Source: Saprospiraceae bacterium | GTDB lineage: Bacteria > Bacteroidota > Bacteroidia > Chitinophagales > Saprospiraceae | Length of the DNA stretch: 31,608 bases | Assembly: GCA_029262975.1 (NCBI GenBank) | Contig: JAJCYJ010000259.1 | Location: 1 to 31,608 of the forward strand | Direction of reading: 5' to 3' | Shown: positions 24,435-31,608 of the stretch, piece after piece | How the letters are laid out: every line of letters begins with the position of its first letter | Position numbering within the stretch: the first letter of the stretch is position 1 | Notes under the pieces: generated by a model | The model's input: the letters and a program-made list of their open reading frames with translations, nothing else | Database searches by the model: none | Told to the model about the DNA's origin: nothing | Position numbers and translations under genes: made by a program

Positions 24435-25976
24435 TTATGAATCAATTCCAAAGGCGTAGTAATAGGCTCCAGGAATATTTTCATACATACCTTCCATCAT
24501 TACACCACCTTTTTTCTTAGAGATGACTTTTATAAAGTCATCAATATTTTTTATTTCTTGTTCGTCAACATGCGTAATTATAAAACCTGGTTTTATCTGG
24601 GTACGTAGTTTTAATATACCAGGATTAAGCCGGGTCACTTTTACTCCCCCTTTGATTTCTAACTTTTTTGCAAGATCAGAATCGATATTATCTACTTCTA
24701 TTCCAAGTATATTCAAGATTTTCCGATCCTCCTTTTTGAGAACAGTGGTATTGTTTTCACGAGACAAAAGAGTAACATCAAACTCTTCCTCTCTTCCCTT
24801 TCTATTCACTCTCACCTTTACAACATCTGACGGATGATGCTGGGCAATTTCGGCTTGAAGTTCTGGTGAAGTTTTAATATTAGTACCATCTATTTCGATT
24901 ATCACATCGCCCGACCTAAGACCGGCGTTAGCTGCTGCACTATTTTCAAGTACAGTATCAATGTAGGCACCAGTATTAATGTCTAAACCCTTTTCTTTTG
25001 CCCAATTACCATCTACAGATCGGATCATCACACCAAGTACGCCACGTTGGACACTTCCATAAGTCAGCAAGTCGTCTATGACTTTATTTACAATGTTAGC
25101 TGGAATAGCAAAGCCGTATCCCGCATAACTTCCTGTTGGACTGGCTATTGCAGTATTTATACCCACTAATCCCCCTTGTAAGTTTACCAATGCACCACCA
25201 CTGTTTCCGGGATTTATTGCGGCGTCTGTTTGAATAAAGGATTCTACCGCAAATTGCTCCTTCAATATATTTATGTTTCGTCCAGTAGCACTTACGATAC
25301 CTGCTGTTACAGTCGAGTTCAATCCCAATGGATTGCCTACGGCCAGAACCCACTCTCCAACTTTGATTTCGTCACTATCAACAAGGGGTAAAGCAGGGAG
25401 ATCTTCGGCCTTTATTTGAATAAGAGCCAGGTCTGTAGCCGGATCCGTACCTAATACAACAGCCTTAAATATACGATTGTCGTGAAGTGTAACTTCGATG
25501 TCATCAGCATTGGCCACAACGTGATTATTTGTAACGATATAACCCTTTTCATTAAGAATGACACCGGATCCTGTCCCTATCCTAATTTGGGGTCCATTAC
25601 CCTCATTTGGATTTTCAAAATGAAAATATGGCCCAAAGAAATCATTCCCACGATCTCCAAAAAGATCTTGAAACGGATCTGGTAATCGCTTTTCATAATA
25701 AGGCTTTTCATTGTTTCGACCCCGTAATTCCGAGGTTTGAGTAGATTTAATATGTACTACAGTCTCAAGAACCTTGGCCGAAGTCTCTGTAAAATCCAAT
25801 GCGCCAATGTTCCCTTTTTCAATCTTGGTCATTACAGCAGGATGAGCTTGGGCACTATTAACGTGTTCTATTTTTACTGTATTAGTCGAGGGTGATTGAA
25901 ATAACCGAGTGATTCCTAAAGTCCCTAGTGTCACAAACAATGCGATACATGCTGGAATTATTAAGTTCTTTTTCAT
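24435..25976 (-). CDS. HtrA/DegQ-family periplasmic serine protease (Do-like)
   Basis: A 513-residue envelope protease. The ATG at 25976 gives a proper N-terminal anchor or signal (MKKNLIIPACIALFVTLG); an upstream TTG is less likely. The trypsin-like domain has the triad His152 (TNNHVV), Asp182 (DLALIQI) and Ser259 (GNSGGAL). Two PDZ domains follow: PDZ1 at about 300-385 (GVLGVMIRSV, then GLRSGDVIIEIDG) and PDZ2 at about 415-500 (GGVKVTRL, then IKPGFIITHVDEQ). HtrA enzymes degrade or refold misfolded envelope proteins and are induced by envelope stress. The acidic/aromatic insert around 100-130 (PFQDLFGDRGNDFFGPYF) is the usual LA-loop region. It is the first gene of the HtrA-patatin-YodC-TM group, though a hairpin separates it from the second gene. 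Confidence 0.95.
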   Translation of the reverse strand: MKKNLIIPACIALFVTLGTLGITRLFQSPSTNTVKIEHVNSAQAHPAVMTKIEKGNIGALDFTETSAKVLETVVHIKSTQTSELRGRNNEKPYYEKRLPDPFQDLFGDRGNDFFGPYFHFENPNEGNGPQIRIGTGSGVILNEKGYIVTNNHVVANADDIEVTLHDNRIFKAVVLGTDPATDLALIQIKAEDLPALPLVDSDEIKVGEWVLAVGNPLGLNSTVTAGIVSATGRNINILKEQFAVESFIQTDAAINPGNSGGALVNLQGGLVGINTAIASPTGSYAGYGFAIPANIVNKVIDDLLTYGSVQRGVLGVMIRSVDGNWAKEKGLDINTGAYIDTVLENSAAANAGLRSGDVIIEIDGTNIKTSPELQAEIAQHHPSDVVKVRVNRKGREEEFDVTLLSRENNTTVLKKEDRKILNILGIEVDNIDSDLAKKLEIKGGVKVTRLNPGILKLRTQIKPGFIITHVDEQEIKNIDDFIKVISKKKGGVMMEGMYENIPGAYYYAFGIDS

Positions 25977-26548
25977 AATTGTATCAATTTTAGTGTAACA
26001 AATATTATTTCTTCTGTGACCCAATTGGTCATTTACTTGATTTTCAAAACAATATTAGTGTGGAAGAGATTTAGATATTTTATTCTTCGATGAGTCAGGA
26101 AAACTTATAGGTGGATGGGCTTTTTCTTTCGGTGACCGATATGAATTGATCAGTCTGTTCACTAATTCTTTCATACCTTAAATTTTTGACTTCTATCTAT
26201 ATTTGTTTGCTGCCAGAAATAAAGCTACAAAAATAACACCTGGACTTTCTAAATAAAACTGTAACTAAATATCGAATATCAAAAATTTCAACGGCTCAGG
26301 ATAGGCCCGATTTCTTGCCCAAAACTATAATTCTATTTTTGAAATACTTGGCGCTTCTAAAGGATTGACCACTCAAATGTGATAAAAGATCAAAGTCTAA
26401 TTCTTTCAGAAATGTAAAACTTTTCAGAATCCACACCAAGTCTTGTACTTGACTCGCTATTGATTTGAATACTCCAAGAATATTTTTGCAGAAATCAAGA
26501 AATTAGGCTCGCGGTATTGTCGAAATGTGACGGAAGTAAAATGAACCC
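25977..26548. other. Intergenic region upstream of htrA
   Basis: About 570 AT-rich bases. A 39-codon minus-strand frame (ATG 26174 to TAA 26055, starting MKELVNRLINSYRSP) has an AAGG four bases above its start and could be a small protein, but its Ser/Lys/Pro-rich end gives no family clue. I leave it uncalled. The rest holds no clear terminator for the hybrid regulator gene. Confidence 0.4.
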
Positions 26549-29422
26549 TTACATTACCTCCCCAGGTAACACCCCAAAACGCTGCTTGAATACTTTCGAA
26601 AAGTAAGAGGCATTTTGAAATCCTACTTCGTGTCTGACTTCCGCAATAGTGGCAAATTGTCTGGAAGAAATCAACTTGTATGCCTTTTGCAATCGAATTT
26701 CTCTGATCAGATTATTAGGAGATAACCCAGAAAGTTTTCTGATTATCCTGGTAAGTTGACGCTGACTATAATTCATTAATCTCGCCAATTCGTCCACCTT
26801 AAAAGATTCATCACCAAGGTGTTGAATTATGATAGATTCAGCTCTTTTTAATTGGGTTTCTTCTGCTGTTTCAATTTTTTCACCTTGAGCATTTTCTGTC
26901 GCCATCCAGGCCTCTCGTGATTTCTTGTTCGCAATTAAAGCGTTTAATCTTGCGATCAATTCAGACTTGACAAAAGGTTTGGTCACGTAATCGTCAACAC
27001 CGAGCGCAAAACCTTTTATTTTGTCTTCTTCTAATGACCTTGCCGTCAACATTAAAACAGGCGTTCTTTGGTGCAGCTCTTTCTTTCTCAATGATTCTAT
27101 AAATTGAAAACCATCCATTTCTGGCATCATAATGTCACAGGTAATGCAGTCGAATTGATCTTTGGCCATCATTGATAATCCTTCCTGCCCATTGAAAGCA
27201 ACCGTACATTGATATAGTGGCGAAAGTATGTCACTTAAAAAGTCACTCATTTCCAAATTATCTTCTATAATTAGAATATTAGGCAAATGGTCATTCAGCT
27301 TTCGCGAAGTATATGAAGTATCTTCTGGCCTGGCTATGAGCACCTCCCTGTCATGTTCGCCTTCATCCTCTTCTAAAGTAATATGCAATGGAAGTTGGAT
27401 GCTAAATGTACTCCCCTCACCGGGTTCACTTTCTACTGATACATTCCCATTCATTAGTCGAGTTAATTCCGAGACCAAAGCAAGACCTATTCCGGTACCA
27501 CCTTGAATGGATACGCCGTTCTGACCCTGGTGATATCGTTCGAATATCTTATGTTGATCTGTCGCAGAGATACCTTCTCCCGAATCCTTAATCTTAAAGA
27601 TTACCGTCTGATCTCCATCGTCTTCTAATTGAGCGACTATTATATTCACTTCACCATTTACCGGAGTGAATTTGATGGCATTAGAGATAAGATTGTTGAT
27701 AATTTTTTCGAATTTATTGGCGTCAATCTCAACTTTTGCATTTTTTGGAAGATTGTATTCCATCTTCAAATGGACTTTTTTAATTACACTAAATGAATGG
27801 AACGCTCCTACTATCCTATTGAGCAATCGGTACAGATTTACAGTTGTTATATTAAGCGTCAATTGTCCATTTTCTAATTTGGACAAATCCATAATTTCGT
27901 TTACCAGCTCTAATATTTTTTGACCACTGCGATGTGCCAATTCCAAATCTTTATGCACATTATTTCTTCCACCCTTCTCTATAGCATTCTCCAGAGGTGC
28001 CAGTAACAGTGTAAGTGGCGTCTTTAATTCATGCGAAATATTGGCAAAGAAACGTGACTTGGCTTGATCCAATTCCCGTAATTGATCTCTTTGTTTTTCT
28101 AAGAATTTATTGGCCAACTTCCGATGACGTGCAGTTCTATAAATGAAGAAGGCCAGGAACATTAAAAGAAGAGCAATTAGCGAAGCAGACCAGATGATTG
28201 TCTTCTGTTGAGATATTTGAATTTTTTGAATGTCAATCTCATTTTGCTTTTCTGAGCTTTCAAATTTCTTTGCAAAGGCTTCGGATAGCATGTTATTTTG
28301 ACGACTCTGAAGTTCTTGATTAACATCCATCAATGATATCATTGCGTCGAAAGCTTCAGTCCTTCTATTCACAGCCAGGTATACATTTTTAAGACTTGTT
28401 AAACTTTGTTGTAGTGCTTCCAGATCGCTACTTTTTATGCCAGATTCATATGCTTCTGCAGCCATCTCAGTAGCTAACTCATATTCGTTCTGTTTCAGAT
28501 AACAGGTGGCCAAACCAGCAGCAGTCCGGGCGAGTTCCGCAGGGTCATTCATGCGATGATATTCACTATAAGCTTCCTTTAATAGACCTTGTGCCACATC
28601 TATTTCATTTAAAGCAAGATGGACATCACCAGCAATCCTGGACACCATGGCCCTGCCACGAATACGTGATCGCTGCGCATCTTTTGAAATATTCTGGGCT
28701 GACTGTATATAATGAACAGCAGAATCCAATTGATTTAATTTAAGAAAGTAGCTACCAATGAGTGCATAATTTTCTTCCAGTCCTCGTACAATCTCCCCAC
28801 TGGCTTTCTCGGCTTTTGCGCTTAAAGCAATAGATCTTTTGAAATACCCAATTGCTTCTCTATAGTCGCCTGCAAAGGCCTGGGCGAAAGCCATCGACTC
28901 AAACATCGCTTTTCGGGTATAATATTGATCCTCTTGTACGATTCTTTCTATGCTGTCATAGTGCTGCATGGCTTTTGCCATCTCGCCTCTTCGGGCATAC
29001 ATGCGTATGAGTATTGTATGGGCATTACCTACACCTTCAAATTTCACTTCATCAATCCAATCCCCTCGTCCAGCATTTTTATAAGCCTCAAGCGCTTCAA
29101 GATAAACTTCAATAGATTTGTCGATATCAAGAAACTCCAGAGAAAGTGCCTTTTCCTCCAATAGAAGCGCTTCTAAAAATTTCAGATCATGCTGGCGCGC
29201 CAATGCAATGCCCATATCAGCATGCATCACTACACGATCATGCTGTTCTGCGAGATAATACTCGTAGCATCGGTCATAATATGCCTTTACCTCTTGATAA
29301 TAAGGGGTGTTCTGATCTTCAATATTATGCTGACCCCAATGAAAATTCACGGCATCTAATGCATCCAGAGCTATGCAAGAAAAAGTAAGTATAAGCGTAA
29401 ACAGAAATCTCATATCTGGCAT
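26549..29422 (-). CDS. HTCS-like hybrid regulator: TPR sensor, histidine kinase, receiver, AraC HTH
   Basis: A 957-residue single-chain two-component system. An N-terminal signal or anchor (residues 4-23) precedes a periplasmic TPR-type helical sensor (about 40-390), one membrane helix (about 409-428), HisKA with His464 (NISHELKTP), an ATPase domain with N box NLISNAIKFT and G boxes DSGEGIS and GGTGIGL, a receiver with Asp763 (CDIMMPEMDG), and a C-terminal AraC-type HTH (about 860-957, ending NASYFSKVFKQRFG). The order is that of Bacteroidota hybrid two-component systems, but with TPR repeats rather than a propeller sensor. A second ATG three codons in gives an even better signal peptide. It lies divergent from the secreted propeller gene at 29643, a natural candidate target. 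Confidence 0.94.
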   Translation of the reverse strand: MPDMRFLFTLILTFSCIALDALDAVNFHWGQHNIEDQNTPYYQEVKAYYDRCYEYYLAEQHDRVVMHADMGIALARQHDLKFLEALLLEEKALSLEFLDIDKSIEVYLEALEAYKNAGRGDWIDEVKFEGVGNAHTILIRMYARRGEMAKAMQHYDSIERIVQEDQYYTRKAMFESMAFAQAFAGDYREAIGYFKRSIALSAKAEKASGEIVRGLEENYALIGSYFLKLNQLDSAVHYIQSAQNISKDAQRSRIRGRAMVSRIAGDVHLALNEIDVAQGLLKEAYSEYHRMNDPAELARTAAGLATCYLKQNEYELATEMAAEAYESGIKSSDLEALQQSLTSLKNVYLAVNRRTEAFDAMISLMDVNQELQSRQNNMLSEAFAKKFESSEKQNEIDIQKIQISQQKTIIWSASLIALLLMFLAFFIYRTARHRKLANKFLEKQRDQLRELDQAKSRFFANISHELKTPLTLLLAPLENAIEKGGRNNVHKDLELAHRSGQKILELVNEIMDLSKLENGQLTLNITTVNLYRLLNRIVGAFHSFSVIKKVHLKMEYNLPKNAKVEIDANKFEKIINNLISNAIKFTPVNGEVNIIVAQLEDDGDQTVIFKIKDSGEGISATDQHKIFERYHQGQNGVSIQGGTGIGLALVSELTRLMNGNVSVESEPGEGSTFSIQLPLHITLEEDEGEHDREVLIARPEDTSYTSRKLNDHLPNILIIEDNLEMSDFLSDILSPLYQCTVAFNGQEGLSMMAKDQFDCITCDIMMPEMDGFQFIESLRKKELHQRTPVLMLTARSLEEDKIKGFALGVDDYVTKPFVKSELIARLNALIANKKSREAWMATENAQGEKIETAEETQLKRAESIIIQHLGDESFKVDELARLMNYSQRQLTRIIRKLSGLSPNNLIREIRLQKAYKLISSRQFATIAEVRHEVGFQNASYFSKVFKQRFGVLPGEVM

Positions 29423-29642
29423 GCACTAATTCATTTATACCCCGTTAATACCGTCCAAATGTCCTATTTGTGTTGCATTATGGCCTAATTGTATTAACCC
29501 TATGCATGCGCATGAGCACATCTTTATGGCAACAATCAGTCATTCATTTAGTCATTTAAGGAAATGCATTTACTGGTCGAATAATTGCGGTCGGAGGCAG
29601 CAACCTCCGACAAACTTTTAAATATAATTAGAATCAATTAAA
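29423..29642. promoter_or_regulatory. Shared divergent promoter region
   Basis: 220 bases separate the start of the hybrid regulator gene (minus) from that of the propeller protein (plus) and must contain both promoters. The regulator carries an AraC-type HTH and could act here, but I found no clear pair of direct repeats. The last 55 bases contain a stable hairpin, listed separately. Confidence 0.45.
29590..29611 (+). promoter_or_regulatory. Perfect 8-bp hairpin in the leader of the propeller gene
   Basis: GTCGGAGG (29590-29597) and CCTCCGAC (29604-29611) flank a CAGCAA loop. The stem ends 31 bases before the ATG and is very GC-rich against AT-rich surroundings. It may stabilise the mRNA leader, act in translation control, or be an operator for a dimeric protein. 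Confidence 0.5.
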
Positions 29643-31421
29643 ATGAATTACAAAAGGTCCGTTATGTCTTTACAATCATTATCTAAAAGATTATTTCATG
29701 CTATTCTAATTAAAAGCTGTCTATTTCTCGTGGTTTTATGCAGTTGTACATATGAGTTATGTGCACAATTGACAGAAATAGGCATAGATGACTTTCGGAT
29801 CTCACTCATGGGACCGGATGGCGATCCCAACTTTGATGGGGCAAATACAAAGGTTGCATACAACAGTAAAAACAATCAATATTTAGTAGTCTGGTCAGGT
29901 GATGACGATACGGACAACCTGGTAGAAGGAGAGGGTGAAATATTTGGAAGTTTACTAGCGGCAGACGGGAGCTATATAGACACTATGTTTCGCATCTCGG
30001 AAATGGGTCCAGATGGTGATGCCGAATTTGATGCATCAGTTCCTGCGGTTGTATATAATGTCATCGACAATGAATACCTCGTGGTCTGGTCAGCTGATGA
30101 TGACACAGGAGCATTAATCAATAATGAATCTGAAATATATGTAATACGATTAGACAGTAGCGGAAACAAAATAGGCAATCAAATAAGAATCAGTGATATG
30201 GGTCCTGATGGAAATGCCACTTTTGCCGCATTCTCTTGTGAGGTGGCCCACAATACCACAGACAATCAATACCTCGTGGTCTGGACAGGTGATGATGATT
30301 CAGGAGTATTGGTCAATAATGAATTTGAAATATATGGACAGTTGTTGAATGCTCTAGGTGTCGAAATTGGAACTAATGATTTTAGAATAAGCGATGATGG
30401 CGTAGATGGTGATCATAGCACAGATGCGATGGATCCTGATGTGGCTTATAATTCAATTGACAATGAATATATGGTCACTTGGAGGGGGCACCTGGATCCT
30501 ATTCCTCCTCTAAATAATACCTGTGATGAAGAAATATTTGGGCAAAGAGTAAGTGCCGCAGGAGCTGAAGTCGGTACCAATGATTTTAGAATTAGCAAGA
30601 ATTTCACAGATGGAAACTGTCAATATGATGTTGCAGATCCCTCAATTGCACACAATCCGGATGACAATGAATATTTAGTCGCATGGCAAGGTCAGGATGA
30701 AGAAGTTGATGTTGGTGGGTTTATTTTTCAATTAGCGAAGGAGGTTTATGGAATGATCCTGAATCCGGATGGGACCAGGAAGTTTGCAAATGACTTGAGG
30801 TATAGTGACGTAGCCGGAGATGACCCACAGATGGCCGGGAATGAATTTGAAGCCGGAGAACCTATTGCAATTTATAATACAGTCTTAGATGAGTACTTAA
30901 TCATATTCCAGGCCGAAGATAATATTGATGGTCAGGTAGATCGCGAAATAGAAATATTTGTTCAACGGGTAGATAAGAATGGTACAGAACTTGGCATTAA
31001 TGACCAACGAATTACTAGTGTAGGACCGATTGGGGATCTGAACTTTGATGCATCTCTCCCTCATGGCGCTTTTAATTCGACCAGTAATGAATATTTAGCT
31101 GTCTTTAGGGCCGATGATAATACACCTCCATTAGTCGATGAGGAAATTGAAATATTTGGACAGTTGCTAAACTTCGGAGGTGAGCCCACGATTAATAACG
31201 ATTGTAGTCAAGTCACTATAAATGTAACAGATCAACTCATTGATTCATCCGGGGATAATATTTATAGGGCGACACAATCCATCACTTCTGATGCCACCCT
31301 TTCTGCTGCATTCAATAATTACATTTTTCAGGCACCTGAATCCATCGTTTTAAATATTGGTTATAGCATAGAATCCGGGGTAAGTTTTGAGGCTGATGCC
31401 TCCCCCTGTACACCTTTTTAA
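29643..31421 (+). CDS. Secreted seven-repeat (probable beta-propeller) protein with Cys-bounded tail
   Basis: A 592-residue exported protein. The N-terminal hydrophobic segment (about 17-36) ends near ELCAQ, a typical signal-peptidase site; a lipobox-like VLCSC just before it leaves lipidation possible. The body (about 48-510) holds seven repeats of about 65 residues built on FRIS.MGPDGD..FDA, then VAYN..DNEYLVVWSGDDD, then EIFGQLL...G. Repeats 1-3 and 7 are most alike; 5 and 6 are longer. Seven such units fit a seven-bladed propeller, and the many DDD/DGD motifs suggest Ca2+ binding. The tail (about 520-592), bounded by cysteines, resembles that of the metalloprotease at 2107-4272. It has no standard T9SS type A tail. 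Function unknown, probably surface adhesion or binding. Confidence 0.85.
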   Translation: MNYKRSVMSLQSLSKRLFHAILIKSCLFLVVLCSCTYELCAQLTEIGIDDFRISLMGPDGDPNFDGANTKVAYNSKNNQYLVVWSGDDDTDNLVEGEGEIFGSLLAADGSYIDTMFRISEMGPDGDAEFDASVPAVVYNVIDNEYLVVWSADDDTGALINNESEIYVIRLDSSGNKIGNQIRISDMGPDGNATFAAFSCEVAHNTTDNQYLVVWTGDDDSGVLVNNEFEIYGQLLNALGVEIGTNDFRISDDGVDGDHSTDAMDPDVAYNSIDNEYMVTWRGHLDPIPPLNNTCDEEIFGQRVSAAGAEVGTNDFRISKNFTDGNCQYDVADPSIAHNPDDNEYLVAWQGQDEEVDVGGFIFQLAKEVYGMILNPDGTRKFANDLRYSDVAGDDPQMAGNEFEAGEPIAIYNTVLDEYLIIFQAEDNIDGQVDREIEIFVQRVDKNGTELGINDQRITSVGPIGDLNFDASLPHGAFNSTSNEYLAVFRADDNTPPLVDEEIEIFGQLLNFGGEPTINNDCSQVTINVTDQLIDSSGDNIYRATQSITSDATLSAAFNNYIFQAPESIVLNIGYSIESGVSFEADASPCTPF

Positions 31422-31506
31422 TTGTAATTTTATAACTAGAAAAACAGTTGCAATTTACAGCTCATACAATTTTATAAAATATTTGTAAATACTAAAAAAT
31501 ACCATA

Positions 31507-31608
31507 ATGAACCTTACACCACGAGAAATTACAATTGTACGAAAGCTTGCTCAGGGACTCACTGTCAAAGAAGTAGCCGATCAATTATATGTTGCTCCTT
31601 CGACTGTT
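31507..31608 (+). CDS. LuxR-type HTH protein, truncated by the window end
   Basis: The first 34 codons of a gene running off the right edge. The sequence LTPREITIVRKLAQGLTVKE is the start of a LuxR/GerE helix-turn-helix (LTxRE..V..L..G.T.KE.A..L), followed by VADQLYVAPSTV. An HTH at the very N-terminus suggests either a small stand-alone regulator or one with a C-terminal partner domain; the rest is outside the window. It lies 85 bases after the propeller gene, same strand. Confidence 0.85.
   Translation, partial: MNLTPREITIVRKLAQGLTVKEVADQLYVAPSTV

Overview
The window most likely comes from a Bacteroidota chromosome, probably a Saprospiria- or Cytophagia-like lineage from a saline habitat. 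The DNA is AT-rich, and most genes lack a clear Shine-Dalgarno sequence. Secreted proteins carry Bacteroidota hallmarks: a type IX secretion C-terminal domain, a reprolysin-type metalloprotease, and cysteine-bounded beta-rich tails. A TPR/histidine kinase/receiver/AraC hybrid regulator is present. One upstream region matches the Bacteroidota promoter pattern (TTG-N19-TAnnTTTG). An NhaD-type Na+/H+ antiporter suggests salt exposure. These taxonomic points are inferred from family distribution, not from a marker gene.

Layout. The left end (1-644) holds short perfect hairpins, a widely spaced 14-bp inverted repeat and a possible gene remnant. A DJ-1/PfpI-family gene (645-1253) follows, then a long gap with a decayed GC-richer repeat, then a secreted metalloprotease (2107-4272). 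Next is tRNA-Leu(GAG) at 4416-4499. Behind it lies an unusual tandem array of about 110-bp units, each repeating the last 15 bases of the tRNA region followed by an intrinsic terminator. From 5348 to 19944 all supported genes are on the minus strand. They encode a 4-TM protein, a secreted alpha/beta hydrolase, an orphan T9SS tail, an MscS channel, NhaD with a small membrane protein, a class II glutamine amidotransferase, a tightly coupled LapA-like/patatin/APC-transporter operon, a lipoprotein, a SpoIIAA-like protein, and several small or helical proteins of unknown function. Two gaps in this stretch contain what look like frameshifted gene remnants.

A LytTR response regulator and a hybrid histidine kinase with its own receiver and HPt domains (20111-23060, plus strand) sit divergently from this block and could form a phosphorelay. 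On the minus strand at 23114-25976 is an HtrA protease followed by a patatin-like protein with a degraded nucleophile elbow, a YodC-like protein and a two-TM small protein. The right end has the HTCS-like hybrid regulator (minus), divergent from a secreted protein with seven repeats that probably forms a seven-bladed propeller (29643-31421). The window ends in the HTH of a LuxR-type regulator.

Taken together, the central region resembles an envelope and osmotic/ionic stress cluster (MscS, NhaD, APC carrier, patatins, LapA-like, HtrA, SpoIIAA-like, lipoprotein). This grouping is an inference from gene content; no regulator-target link is shown by the sequence. The least familiar structures are the tRNA-tail/terminator array, the elbow-degraded patatin beside HtrA, and the small-protein cluster with two paralogous helical proteins.
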